A stretch of 64,000 nucleotides of DNA from Dillenia suffruticosa. Its lineage: Eukaryota > Streptophyta > Magnoliopsida > Dilleniales > Dilleniaceae. Numbering within the stretch: the first letter of the stretch is position 1; the number at the start of each line of letters is the position of its first letter. The translations under genes were made by a program, and so were the position numbers. Under the pieces are notes generated by a model. That model saw only the letters and a list, made by a program, of their open reading frames with translations. It did not search any database and was not told the DNA's origin. The DNA is taken from NCBI GenBank assembly GCA_033439265.1, contig JAVTVX010000008.1, forward strand, positions 2,480,001 to 2,544,000. The letters run 5' to 3'. Shown here piece by piece: positions 13,089 to 25,775 of the stretch.

Positions 13089-13280
13089 ATAATGCAAATG
13101 GTTTTTTTTAATCTATCAATAATATTCAGGATTATGGATTTGGTTTAAACTTCAACGTGTCCTATTGGGGGCGACTCTCCCGACGTAGTATTTTTTATTC
13201 TCAAGTTTTGAACATGAGATTTGATTAACAAATCTAATATTCATCCTATTAGGTCGACTGTCTGTTAGTATAATGCAAAT
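13089..13280 (-). mobile_element. S1 SINE, minus strand, with perfect target-site duplication
   Basis: Read on the minus strand, the body (13100-13269) starts with agtcgacctaatagg, passes through a tgttcaaaacttgag B-box-like region and a cgggagagtc tail, and ends in an A-rich tract (T-tract at 13101-13110 on plus). The 11-bp repeat ataatgcaaat occurs exactly at 13089-13099 and 13270-13280. Confidence 0.75.
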
Positions 13281-13297
13281 ATTATTATTTTTGATAA

Positions 13298-13465
13298 ATG
13301 GACAGTCGGCCTAATAGGTAAAAGTGTTATCTCTCATAATCAAATTTCGAGTTCGAAACTTAAAAATGAAAAAAATTACGTTGAAAGAATTTTTCTAAAT
13401 TGAGACAAAAAACATCCAGACTGAATTAATAGGAACATGACTCTAGATAGCGGTCGGTTTAAAAT
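13298..13465 (+). repeat. S1 SINE-like copy, plus strand
   Basis: Begins ggacagtcggcctaatagg and continues aatcaaatttcgagttcgaaact, the same head as the neighbouring minus-strand copy, followed by a decayed tail. The two copies are head to head, about 20 bp apart. Confidence 0.55.
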
Positions 13466-14376
13466 ATATCAACCAAAATGTTGGACTTTGGACCACCCCC
13501 AAGGGATTAGTCCAGTCCATATGATTGCCAAGAAGAAGCCCATGGTCCATTACAAAAAATGCCCCTAAAGTTTAGGACACGAAGGGCTGTTAGAAGCAGG
13601 AAAGAAGATGATGCAAATTGAAAGCACAAAACTACAAAACTGGATCCAATTCTTCAACGCTTTTGGCCCGTCCAAGAAACTAGAAATTAATTTGATATAA
13701 AATTAAATAGTTTTAATATAAAAATTATTGAAATAATAATAATTTTAATTCTTTCCATAAAAAAATTTAATTTTTTCATATAAACTTATATATATTTTTT
13801 AAAAATATAAAATAAAAATAAATTGAGACAGTTGAAATAAACTAAAAAAATCCATATAAAGCGACTATTATATTCATTTTTTATTTTTTTATTTTTGTTT
13901 CTTTTTATATATACACGATTCCATTTTTTTTAAAATTTTGGGTAGGTTAAAAAAAATAAAGAGAGATCGGTTATTATGAAATTAAGGGAAAAAAATTTCA
14001 CTTTGAATTATAACTATTATTTTTAAAACGAATTTATAAATATGGATTCGGAATGATCACACTTGCTTAATTTTTTACATTTCAATTGTATTCTTGTCTA
14101 AATAAAAACATAAATATATGAGTAATATTATATGAAATAAATGAGTCGAAATATATTTTATATAAATGTCTGTATTTCAAAATATATTTTGTTTAAATGT
14201 CTATATTAATAAAAAAAATTCAAAACTTTTCAAATTTTAAATTGAGTAATGTTCTGAATTATACAAAAAAAATTTTTAAATGATCTGGAGAGAAAAATAA
14301 TTCCAGAAATAACCATCTTTATCGCGTTTTAAATCCACGACACCACGTGCCAGCATGTGGTTGGTCGAAAGCCATA

Positions 14377-14892
14377 TGTCACGTTTTCAAGACGCGACAA
14401 GCAGCTGTTCACAGTGCCCGGCGGCCGCTCCCTTCGCCGCCCGCGACGATCGTCTCTCCCTCCCTCACCCTCACGCGGCAATCTCTCTCCCTCCCTCCTC
14501 CATCCACTGCTCTATTTCGCTCCACTCCTCCTCTCTCCCCCGTGTCTCTCTCCCTCCCTCCCTCCCTCCCCCCGCGGCCCCCCCTCTCTCTCCCTCCCCC
14601 TCCACCCCCCCCCCCCCGCTCCTCCCCTCTGTCTCTCTCTCCCTCCCCCTCTAGCCCTCTCTACCCCCTGCCCCCGTCACCCTTCTCTCTCTCTCTCTCC
14701 CTCCCCCTCCGCAACGCGTCGCGCCCCTCCCCTCTCTCTCTCCTTCCCCCTCCACCCCCGCCATGCTCCTCCCCTCTTTCTCTCTCTCCCTCCCCCTCCA
14801 CCCCCGCCGCGCTCCTCCCTTCTCTCTGTCTCCCTCCCTCGTGGACTCCTCTCTCTCTCTCTCTTTGGGATTATGGTGTGTCACGTTTTTAA
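14377..14892. repeat. Pyrimidine-rich low-complexity block flanked by 14-bp direct repeats
   Basis: From about 14430 to 14865 the plus strand is almost entirely C and T, in (CT)n, (CCCT)n and poly-C runs broken by short GC-rich spacers with repeated ccaccccc and ctctccctcccc units. Direct repeats tgtcacgttttcaa (14377-14390) and tgtcacgtttttaa (14879-14892), 13 of 14 identical, bracket it. Several frames are open only because the sequence is repetitive, so I do not call a gene. Confidence 0.6.
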
Positions 14893-15177
14893 CTTGCGAA
14901 ATACGTGGGTCATGAATAAAAATATTTTTTCGTTTACATTATTTTAAAATTTTATTTTAATTTTTAAGTTAAATCGGTATAAAATTTTTTAAAATTAATT
15001 AAAATATTTTTGAGATCAAGCGAAAGAATTTCTATATGCATCAAGGGGCGGGCGGGGCCAAGGAAAAGAGACATTTTGTTGTTTACTGACGTAAGACGTG
15101 ACGCACAAACCACTCACCCCAAGATCCCAGGCATATCTGCCCCGGAGCCAGAGAACACCACAATCTCTCTCAACACA

Positions 15178-15178
<1 letters not shown>

Positions 15179-15221
<43 letters not shown>
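15179..15221. repeat. (CT)n microsatellite in the 5' region of PDV2
   Basis: About 43 bp of CT, roughly 130 bp upstream of the PDV2 ATG, likely within the 5' UTR or core promoter. Confidence 0.9.
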
Positions 15222-15224
<3 letters not shown>

Positions 15225-15349
15225 TTTCAGTGGCTTTTGCACAGAGAAAAAATAAAAAAGGGGAAAAAAAACGTCCCTCCTCCCCCTCCCTCTGTCTCTC
15301 TCTGTGCAACATAACCATCAATTTTCCACACAGAGAGAGTGAGAGAGAG

Positions 15350-15616
15350 ATGGATGATGATGGGATAGGAATAGTGTTGTGCAGGGCATCAGAACTGCGA
15401 TCGAAGATTGCTAATTGTATGGACAAAGCTTCGTCTCTAAACAAAGAGGGTAAGAGCGTTGATAAAAAAGAAGAGAGACGAGATCGATCTTCTTCTCCGC
15501 CCCAGTCTTCAACTGAGACTGTTGTTGAAGTTTCTGAACCTGATGAAGAGGCTGAAAGCCTTGTGCATATTCGTGATGCTCTTGAATCTCTCGAGTCTCA
15601 ACTCACTTCTTTGCAG

Positions 15617-15659
<43 letters not shown>

Positions 15660-15737
15660 CAAAACCCTAACTTCGAAAAACCCTAATATTGTCTTTTCAA
15701 ATTGTTCATATTGCGATACTGGGGTTTTGTATAACTC

Positions 15738-15794
<57 letters not shown>

Positions 15795-18700
15795 GGGTCA
15801 AAACCCTATTATTGTCTTTGCATATTATTCATAGTGGAGTGCTGGGTTAGCTTTATTCGATTGCTTTACTTTCTGCTTCTTCTGACTTATTGTTGTTACA
15901 AAATGCTAATGCTAAAATTCACCATTTTATAGGTTATGGAAGGAAGTTTATTCTCAGCCAACTGATTATTTGAGAATCTTTCCATGCATTAGAGTGTGAC
16001 AAAATAACAAACTTGTAGGTTAGTGCCGAAGTTTAGCGTTGCTCTAACTTAATTAGTCTGCTTGCTAGCAATGCTCTTCAGTTTGAACCTTTTGGGGGAG
16101 GGGGGCTATTGAGAGTTTTGAGGGGGGAGAGGGAGGTTTTATTAGGAGAGGGAAGGGAAGGGGATGGAATGTTTTCTCCTATCCTTTGGATGGTGAAAAA
16201 ATTATTGAAGAACGGTAGATAAATTTGGTATATTGCTAAAATTTCATTAAAATCAAAGAACATCCTCTTTAAATGGAGGGGATGAGTTTCATAGGTGTTT
16301 TTTTTTGGGGGGGAGGGGGTGAAGGGGGTCTGGCAGTGTTGGGGGTTATTGATTTGATTTCCCTTCCGATCCCTCACAGGGTTTTATAAAATATTCTTGA
16401 TTGAAAAAAATGTGAATAGAAATTCTCTATGAATTGAATTAGGTTTGTGAATCTGAGAAACAGTGAAATATGATTGAACCATTGGGAGCAATTTACTTAC
16501 GGTGGACTTAAAAGAGTTGGTCGGCTTAAACCGTAGAGTGATTTAGGATCAGCTGTGTACTGGGTTAGCTCATTAGAACCATTGGTATCCCCTCCTCATG
16601 AAATGAAACTCCCAAACATGAATAGAGGGTTATGTCCCTTCCGTTCACTCCAATCCCCTCCTTCCAAACAATGTGGGCAACTTTTAGGGTTAAGCAATTC
16701 AATCAGATCTGTATCCCTGTTCTCTGTTGAAATGTGAGATAACTCTGTTGTAACCCAGACATAGGATCCAGAAAAACCATTAGAAAGAGCATTGGTTAGA
16801 GACAGCTACAGCAATTTTATGTGGTCAATCTAAGAGTTTTGTTAAATATCGGAATTATAAGAGCTCTTCATTTCTCTTCTTTTGGAAAAACGAGTTTTTT
16901 GTTTTGCTTTCTCAAGTGAAATGTAAATTGGAAAGTGGTAAAAACATTGGCATCTTGATGAAGAAGAAATGTTTTGGTTGTAGAAAATTTCATGCTGTGA
17001 GAAAAAGCTCATTGAGAATTTCTGTGTTTTTCATTTTTTGTTTTCTAATTTTGTTGTTTGAGATTTCTGGTAGTTGTTATATTTAACTCTTCAAAGTGTC
17101 TTAAATACTTGATTCTGAACATGGACATGCCTAAATATTGCCATGCATGTAGCTTATGAGTTATTGACATTTAATGGAATTATTTGATTTGCCTAAAATG
17201 TTGAGTAGTCTCATCTTCTTTCTCTTTGCTCCCTCTCTTGTTGTATTGGTCAACTTCCAAGTGCTTCATGATCCAACTACTCAACCATACATAAGATATT
17301 TAAAAATAAAAATAAAAAATAAATCTTTCTTAATTAGTTTTTGATTTTCTCTTTTAATTGCTATCTGACCTTGATCTCTATGCCATGAATCATGATGGCC
17401 TTGTTGCTGCATTCTATAATGTCTTTTTTGGTTACCTAATTGGAAGTGTCCTCTGTCCATCAAAATCACTGTTCAATTCTCTGCGTCTAGGTAAATGTTA
17501 CTGCTTCTACATGATGCAAAAAACTTCAGTGAAATCTTAAAAAGGCAAAAGAAAAAGTTAGCTGCTTTTAGGCAAGTTCCATTAATTTAAACACTCATAA
17601 GGTGATCTTCATGGCATGCTTACATGCCATTTTTACCCTACATGTTTAATTTTTGTCAGGCTTAATCAGCTCATTTGTGCTTTATCTGCAGAAGTTGCAA
17701 TCTAATGTTATTATGCTTGGACCATCTCCGAGATCCTGTATAACAATTTCTTTGTGATATGGGAAAACCAGACTATAAAACTTAATTGTTTTATTAAAAG
17801 CTAGATGTGCCAGATCTGAAAATCTCAGCATTTTTCTGGCATGTTATCTTTTCATTTATGAAGTTCATAGTTACATTCTGTTTAATAATGTTTATAGCTC
17901 TGAATGCCACCGATGCAAACTGAGTCAGGTGTACAATTTATGTTGGCTATTAAAAAAAAACAATCCTTCTTTTGAGAGGATTTTCTGTAACTGTTCGAAA
18001 GTAATGACAAATAAAATCCTGAATGACACTATTATGATGCTATTTCTTATAATGTGCCTGTGTGGCTGTTAAACTATTATTCTACCCAGATATAATCATT
18101 ATTGATTTTGAGCATGTTATAGTGCTAACTCTTGTGGATTTCTGCTATTGTCTGGTTAATGTCATACCAAATTTCAATACTTTTACTTGCTTAAAGTGGA
18201 ACTGGAAATAAAGAAGTGCTGCTTTATCTTTGTAAAGTGTCTTCTCATTTATCTGATTTGGTTTATTTCATTTCCTTCTTATGGTTAGGCTTTGCAACAA
18301 CAGCAGCAATATGAGAGAGAAGCTGCATTCGCTGATATTGACTATAGCCGCAAAATGTTACTTGAAAAGCTGAAGGAATATAAAGGCAAGGACTTGGAAG
18401 TGATAAATGAGGCCTCTACATTTGCCAGTGAGGCAGTTGAGACCAACAACGACCTTCTGCTACCTCCATATCCCAGCCGCGCTCCTCGGTCTCTGGTCCT
18501 TGGCAACGGCTATGTATCATACTTCCCTTCTACACGAATGCATGTTCGGAATGGCGTCAATGGTGTTGAACTGTCAAATGAGGCAAAGAAGAGTATAAGC
18601 AAGTCAGATAAAACACAAACAAATAGTTTATCTAAAAGCTCACAGAATGGACTGAGATCTTTCTTGGGTGTGGCAGCTAAAACAGTGATTGCCTTTGTTG

Positions 18701-18942
18701 GAGTAGTATCTGTTTTAAGCTTGGTTGGTTTTGAACCTAAACTTGGAAAACATACAACTCGTACTCTGTTGGGTCCATTACGAAGGTCAGGGACCGAAGA
18801 GAGAAGATCAACCACCCAGTGCCCTCCTGGGAAAGTCCTGGTCATGGAAGATGGGGAAGCTAGGTGCCTTGTAAAAGAGAGAGTTGAAATTCCCTTTGAC
18901 CCTGTTGTTACCAAACCAGATGTGAATTATGGGTTTGGATAA
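15350..18942 (+). CDS. PDV2: Plastid division protein PDV2
   Basis: PDV2 is a chloroplast outer-envelope protein that recruits the dynamin ARC5/DRP5B to the division site and binds ARC6 in the intermembrane space. Two exons, 15350-15616 and 18289-18942, give 306 aa, close to the roughly 307 aa of the Arabidopsis protein. The N-terminus (ASELRSKIANCMDKAS) and the QQQQQYEREAAFADIDYSRKMLLEKLKEY stretch form the cytosolic coiled-coil part. One hydrophobic segment (about 214-236, LGVAAKTVIAFVGVVSVLSL) is the envelope anchor. The C-terminal tail has the family signature CPPGKVLVMEDGEARCLVKE and ends in glycine, the residue known to matter for ARC6 binding. The ATG is the first in frame after the CT-rich leader. 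The 2.67-kb intron begins CAG|GTCC followed immediately by a CT microsatellite. Confidence 0.93.
15620..15655. repeat. (CT)n microsatellite at the PDV2 5' splice site
   Basis: 36-bp CT run that begins three bases into the PDV2 intron, directly behind the CAG|GTC donor. Confidence 0.9.
15743..15795. repeat. Second (CT)n microsatellite in the PDV2 intron
   Basis: About 53 bp of CT with one interruption (ctttct). The stretches after both runs share gtcaaaaccct, so the region may have arisen by a local duplication. Confidence 0.85.
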
Positions 18943-19693
18943 ATAGCTTCCATTGTTCTCTTCCCCTCCCTCTTCCCTACCCTTTAACCCACTTTTTGGC
19001 CACCACCTGTCCCAGGTTTGTAGGTTTAGATGATTCTGATTTTATGCCTCTATCTGTATATCTTGATTTCCTGGATAATGTGTTATCAGATTTTCACATC
19101 AAAAGCCTTGCAATGTTGTGCCAAATGCACCGGTGACTTTGAGTTGTTTGCAGAAAGTCCGTTTTGTGTGGTTATATCTTTCAAATTTGATTCCTTTTTG
19201 GAGAAACATTTTGTGTAACATTGCATTGGTTTGCCACAGGAAATAACGGGGTTAATCTTTTCCTAAAATTGTCTCTTGGATCAAAATCTTTGGTTTTATG
19301 GCATGCCTGCAAATGAATCCAAATTTTCTTTAGTTACTTGTTCCTGTATGTTGGTGTTTCTTGCTTTAACATGGTTGATGATGTTATGATGTTCTTTGAT
19401 TTGACCATCATTAGCCAAGTTACTGTGGAGAGCCATGTGACAAGTGTCTAATTGGGGTTGGTGACAAAATGGTCAAATGTATTAATAACCTGGTATTGTC
19501 CAAAGTCATGGTATTAATTTATTGAGGGGAAGGAAGCAAATTTGTTGAGGTCTTCTGTATTATAATGAAAATTAGAGGTGGCTCTACCTGGTCCTGAAAG
19601 GTTATTTTAGATTCATATAATAACTGTATTTACTGAGTAATCTTATTCCTGTCAATCGAGCCTTTACTCTTAAGGTTTCTCCTCTCGGTAACT

Positions 19694-21207
<1,514 letters not shown>

Positions 21208-21346
21208 GAGTTGAAAATCATCTTTTGTCGGTAAACAAATAAGTGTTTGAGGACTAGCTCATTAGCTTAGTCTTTTATGTATGAATTTCATTTTAATTTT
21301 CCATTTCTTGTTTTTGGCATAATCCTAAATTCTTAGTATGGGCGTT

Positions 21347-21458
21347 GGACATGAATTTTATTTTTTGTTACACAAGGATTCGAACCCTGGATTTCAGAGT
21401 TGGGGGAGAGTGATTGTGACTACCAGACTGTCCCCTTGAGGACTGCCGGACATGAATT
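21347..21458 (-). mobile_element. Short SINE, family S2, with perfect target-site duplication
   Basis: Read on minus, the 90-bp body (21358-21447) starts near gtcctcaaggggacagtctgg, has a B box ccagggttcgaatcc close to the pol III consensus, and ends in an A-rich tail. The 11-bp repeat ggacatgaatt lies at 21347-21357 and 21448-21458. Confidence 0.75.
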
Positions 21459-21865
21459 GCTGACATATGTAAAAGCCTTTCTCTTGGGGAGGGTATGTAA
21501 CCCGTAAAATCGTCGTCATGCACACACTTCTTTTAAGGTTGTTTCAATGGTTTGAATAACTAATACTATCAGGCCCCAAAATGCCCATGAATACACAAAA
21601 TTCTATACTATGTTTTATTATTTATGGACGGAATATGTTGTAAAATCTATCAGATTCTATCAATTCGGTCAATATCTTTATTATTTGTACTAACAAGAAC
21701 TTTTCAAAGCAAGATCTTTTGGGGCATCTGCAAATTTAAGAAGATAATATAAACTTAAAATGAGGGGCATTTACTGGTGTATTTAAAAGTCTCAAAAATA
21801 AAATTAAAAATTTTAAAAGTGCCGCTAAAATAAAAATTGATTTTGGGAATAGAAAAATAGATATT

Positions 21866-21953
21866 ATAAGAGCTAATCCCTAAATTGGGGTCTATAATTG
21901 CTTCAATCGGATTAGTCAGTTTCTAGATATCGGTGTTAACTACCCAAAAAAAA
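21866..21953 (+). repeat. 3' half of an S1 SINE
   Basis: Carries the S1 tail: agagctaatccctaaattggggtct, caatcggattagtcag, atatcggtg and an A-tract. Confidence 0.5.
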
Positions 21954-22700
21954 AAAGTTGTAGAATCTTCATTTTTAAGTGTTGAATGATAAAATTTTAT
22001 TAATACCCCAATATAAGCAACTTGAGATGGATTAGAAAATAAAAGAAACGATTGTGATAATTGCATAAATATATAATATATATACACACACAAATTGGCT
22101 TTTTATATTTTAATCCTAAAACTAACCAATTTTTCCCAAAAAGCAATTATTTATAAATAAAGGATTAACTGAATAATTTGAATTTTTATGAATAAAAATT
22201 CAAGTTTTAAATTTGTCCCCTAGCATTGGCGAACAACATAGCAATGTCTACCATTTTAATTACTCTATTCACTCAGCTTTTTCAATTATTATTACTATAA
22301 ACTCGTATTATTAAATTAATCATTTTAAGTCAATTCCTGCGGTCTTAAGTTCGAGTCCTCAGTCTTATATGTATAAAAATAATAATAATTATTTTAAAAC
22401 TCCATAATTATAAAGAAGAAGTGCAAGAGATGATGAAGAAAGGATTCTCATTCTTTTATGCACTTTCCAATTCCAAAGCTTTTCAAGAACTCCTATATCT
22501 GCCCCTAAATCATTGAAGTTCTCTAGCAAACCTTTGGACTCTTACATGAATTGTTACACTCAACAAAAGTTTACCCATAAAAACTCCACCTGTTTTGCTC
22601 TTACAAATTATTTCACAAGAGAAACCCTAATTTATTCCAAAAAAAAAAAAAGAATAAAGGTCATTTGTAGGGACACCCAATTTTCCCTTTTGATGAAATA

Positions 22701-23204
22701 TTATATTTGAATTCTTCTTTTCCCATGACTCATAGGAGAAATCATGCCGATGGTGTCTTTACCTGCCGGAATTTTGTAGCAGCCCTGATCTCCGGCGGCG
22801 AATTTTAAACTATTTTTATGAGAAAATGAAGGTAATTTTCGAGATGAAAAATTATTATAAGGGGTGTTTGGATGACCAAGTGCTGCACTAGCCTTGATTG
22901 CCAGTGCACATAGGTCCTGGAGAGAAAGAGGCACATTGGAGTAAGATTGTGGCAGGAGAAAATAGAGTTGCCCACATTGGAGCTCTTCATGGTCAGGCAG
23001 CGGAGGCACAAATGAGTTTATGTGCATAAACTCTGAGCTGCATATGAAGGTGTTTGTACTCAAAGATAGGATTGAACCAGCTTGAATGGGTTGTTTGAAC
23101 TCTTGTACCCTCCCATCCAAGGAAATTACCTTGGCCGAGGATGACCATGGGAACAGATTTCCTCCTAATTTGCTAGTGCCTTGAGAAGAAGAGCAAATAC
23201 CCAT
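22701..23204 (-). CDS. PADRE (DUF4228) domain protein 1
   Basis: Single-exon gene for a 167-aa protein of the plant PADRE/DUF4228 family, small proteins often induced by pathogens or other stress; molecular role unresolved. It starts MGICSSSQ: Gly2 with Ser6 fits the N-myristoylation pattern and Cys4 could be palmitoylated, so a membrane location is plausible. The domain follows: AKVISLDGRVQEF (strand pair), SFVPPLPDHEELQCGQLYFLLP (the family's most conserved turn and LYFLLP motif), then LSLQDLCALAIKASAAL. The basic tail ends KRRIQI. A (CCAAA)n-like repeat (minus strand) sits just upstream of the ATG at 23217-23240. A paralogue in the same orientation lies 5.4 kb away. Confidence 0.85.
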   Translation of the reverse strand: MGICSSSQGTSKLGGNLFPWSSSAKVISLDGRVQEFKQPIQAGSILSLSTNTFICSSEFMHINSFVPPLPDHEELQCGQLYFLLPQSYSNVPLSLQDLCALAIKASAALGHPNTPYNNFSSRKLPSFSHKNSLKFAAGDQGCYKIPAGKDTIGMISPMSHGKRRIQI

Positions 23205-24418
23205 TTGAGAGGGATTGGTTTGGTTTGGTTTGGTTTGCTTTGGTCTGAGAGGGTTGTAATTTATAAGGAGAATGAAGTGATGCAGAAGTCACACCTTAAG
23301 GCCAACATTGACCCAGTAATAGTGTGCTTTATGTGAAATGACCAAAGTACCCAATTAAGGGTGCGTAAAGAAATTAAAGATAGATAATTGGAAAGGACCG
23401 GAGCCAATGGGCCAAACATGTTACCCTGGACCAGTGATGCATACCTAATCTCTACAAGAAGTCCTAAACTCTGGTTGTGTTCCACAGCCAAAGTTGGGTT
23501 TTTGCCATGAGGGACAAAGGTGTTATCCAATCAGGCCACCAGAATCAAAATCTAGCTAGAGTAGGGTAGGGAAACTTGTATTTTTAAATTATTAATTATT
23601 TTATATTTTAATATCGATTCTCATATATTTGGTAATTATTCAATTACCTGAATCTTTTTTTTTTAAATAGAGTGAAAGAGGCTTAATAAAACACCAATTC
23701 AGAATCCCTTACTCTGATACATTTTTACATTTTTAGAAATAACCTAAATTCATAAATTGAATGACAAATAAGAGTATTCATAAATATTATTTTTCGATCG
23801 ATCAGTAATTGAATTATATAATTGTACTGGATTTTTCATACTCATAAATCTTTATCTCTAATGCAAATATTTATTACAAAATTTTTGTTATATCAACAGA
23901 ATTAACCGACATTTCTAGTGCTCATTAACCCTTGAAAACAGATAAGGAAAGAAAAGAATCCCATGTTCAGGGAAATTTGAACAAAGTTATGGGAAAATAC
24001 CAAAAAAAAAACACCATTTCACACTATTTGAGGAGGGAAATTGGTCCAAGAAGTTCCCTTCATTTGTCTTCCATCTGGATCAGACCCAATTGGACCATTG
24101 GATAGTGTTTCATTGTCACGTTCACTTCTTGTATTCAGAATTATATTTTGATTTATTCAGTTTGATAGATATTGAGTTCAATTTAAGAAAAAATTCTTTA
24201 AATATAGTATTTTCTATTCTCAAATTACGAAATCAAAACTTATTTAAACGATTTAATGCCCTTTGTCTACCGGAACGATTGTCCATTGGTGGCCTCGTTT
24301 GTTTCATTACATGCCCTCCTTCTGGGAAGCCTCGGGGGTCAAAATTGGAAAAAAAATGTGAAAAGTTTTTGGGGGCTGTTCTAATGCATTGTGAGTGTAA
24401 CAACATATTCTTTCCATA
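23205..24418. other. Spacer upstream of PADRE gene 1
   Basis: Promoter region of the minus-strand PADRE gene, then AT-rich sequence. The minus-strand open frame at 23261-23530 has no family features. Nothing else convincing. Confidence 0.45.
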
Positions 24419-24778
24419 TTACATAAACCTGCGGACCAAAAAATAAGAATAGCAATAAAAACAAAGGAACACATTTGAGGTTGCAGTCTCAATTATTTTG
24501 CCAGCTTTCCAAAAATGTCGTTTTCTCTTTGTATCTCTTGGCTTTCGAGAGCCACTATGATGGTAGCTGTTCCCACTCATTTCCCTTTTGAATCTTCTTG
24601 GAGGTTTCTCTGGGTTGCATAGATAATGCACACCAGAAAATGTAATGGAAGACTCAACAAAGTTTTCATCCATGGTGGGCTTTGGAATTTGAATTATTCC
24701 AAATGACTCTTCATGTTCAAAGTCATTAGAATAGAAAGAAGATAACACAAAATAGGAGTTGGGTCTATAGTTTTCCAT
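24419..24778 (-). CDS. Possible small basic protein, unrecognised
   Basis: Intact 119-codon frame. The first ~95 residues look like real protein: an acidic FEHEESFGIIQIPKP segment, then ESSITFSGVHYLC, then a strongly basic stretch with PPRRFKRE and RKPRDTKRKRHFWKAGK. The last ~20 residues (FLCFYCYSYFLVRR) are hydrophobic and may be read-through of an intron or UTR. I recognise no family. It sits alone between two PADRE genes on the same strand. Confidence 0.35.
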   Translation of the reverse strand: MENYRPNSYFVLSSFYSNDFEHEESFGIIQIPKPTMDENFVESSITFSGVHYLCNPEKPPRRFKREMSGNSYHHSGSRKPRDTKRKRHFWKAGKIIETATSNVFLCFYCYSYFLVRRFM

Positions 24779-24899
24779 TTTATTTTAGAAAACAGGAGGA
24801 ACCAAATTTTATTTGAGACATAGAGGGCATCTATTGACTCCTTGCCATCAAGTTGTGGTGATGGACTTATTTCAAAAGTTGTAATTATAACTAAGTTAA

Positions 24900-24985
24900 A
24901 TAGAATTATATTTCGATTAATTCAATTTGAGTATCTGTAGGGTCTTATTTAAAAATGACTCTATCAATATAATTTTTTTCATACT
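24900..24985 (-). repeat. S1 SINE 3' part, minus strand
   Basis: Complement of the S1 tail: atttcgattaattcaatttgag, tctgtagggtcttatttaaaaa. Truncated. Confidence 0.4.
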
Positions 24986-25338
24986 AAAATTAAATATTTT
25001 ATAACAAAAAAATACCCTCATAATTATTTTCCAAAAAGATAGCTACGCTGAAAGCTTCCCATCATCTTTTTTTTTTTTTTTTTAAACCAAGGAAAAAAAG
25101 GTGATCGTTCAAAATTGTTATCTTTATACATGGTACGAATTAATAATCATAAGTTTGGACAAAAATTGTTATCCTCATGAAGTTTCCTATATTTGGATTT
25201 GCAGTGCGAGAATGGTGTCTTGTGCAGGAAATGGGAAACTAAAAATGGTTCAAATATTTAAAAAAAAATAGAAAAAAAATAACTTGCTGAGTTTGCATTG
25301 TTCATGGCCACAAGTTACAAAGCAACCTTTGCTCTCGC

Positions 25339-25466
25339 ATGACTGATTGGTGGAGTCCCCAGGGACAGTTCAAACGGTAGAATGTTTCCACTTCCATTCT
25401 TTCTTTCCCGATTCGAATCCACTTGATTTTATCTTATTGTAAAAAAAAAAAATGATTGATTGGTGG
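25339..25466 (+). mobile_element. Short SINE, family S2, with target-site duplication
   Basis: The 98-bp body (25354-25451) opens agtccccagggacagttcaaacggtaga, has a B-box-like gattcgaatcc and ends in an 11-base A-tract. Direct repeats atgactgattggtgg (25339-25353) and atgattgattggtgg (25452-25466) are 14 of 15 identical. Confidence 0.8.
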
Positions 25467-25607
25467 GCTAGGGCTCTAGGTGTCATTTGGGCCCATTTCT
25501 ACAGGCCCTTACTTTGGACTTCCCCATACCTTAAGTGGGCCATAGATGGCCCGCACAGCTCACTAAAGATAACCGAGGAACTGTCTTTTCACTCCCTTTT
25601 TTTTTTT

Positions 25608-25775
25608 TCGCGACCGGTATTCTCGATTAATTCAATTTGAATATTATAAAATTCGATTTAAGAGCTAACTCTTTCATTGTTTATTTTCTTATTCTCAAGA
25701 CTCAAACTTGAGATTTTTTATTAAAGAAATCAAATACCCTATTATTAGAGTACTGAGCCATTATATCTGGAACAC
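25608..25775 (-). repeat. S1 SINE copy, minus strand
   Basis: Read on minus: taatggctcagtactctaa head, aatctcaagtttgagtcttgag, gagttagctctt, attgaattaatcgagaat, then an A-tract (T-run 25599-25608 on plus). No duplication identified. Confidence 0.55.

Larger units (their letters stand above)
21208..22700. other. Convergent spacer between phytoglobin and PADRE gene
   Basis: Contains the phytoglobin 3' UTR, an S2 SINE (21347-21458), a partial S1 copy (21866-21953), a second B-box-like taagttcgagtcct near 22337-22350, and otherwise AT-rich sequence. No gene seen. Confidence 0.5.

Noticed and set aside
14347-14947. Long overlapping open frames (181-196 codons) in the CT-rich block
   Set aside because: Several frames on both strands are open only because the sequence is a C/T repeat; the products are Ser/Pro/Leu monotony with no domain.
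15016-15444. 142-codon minus-strand frame over the PDV2 first exon
   Set aside because: Shadow of PDV2 and of a CT repeat (Arg-Glu repeats).
16078-16690. G-rich stretch and later C-rich stretch in the PDV2 intron that might be ends of a MITE
   Set aside because: The two ends match only in composition; no clean inverted repeat or target duplication could be read.
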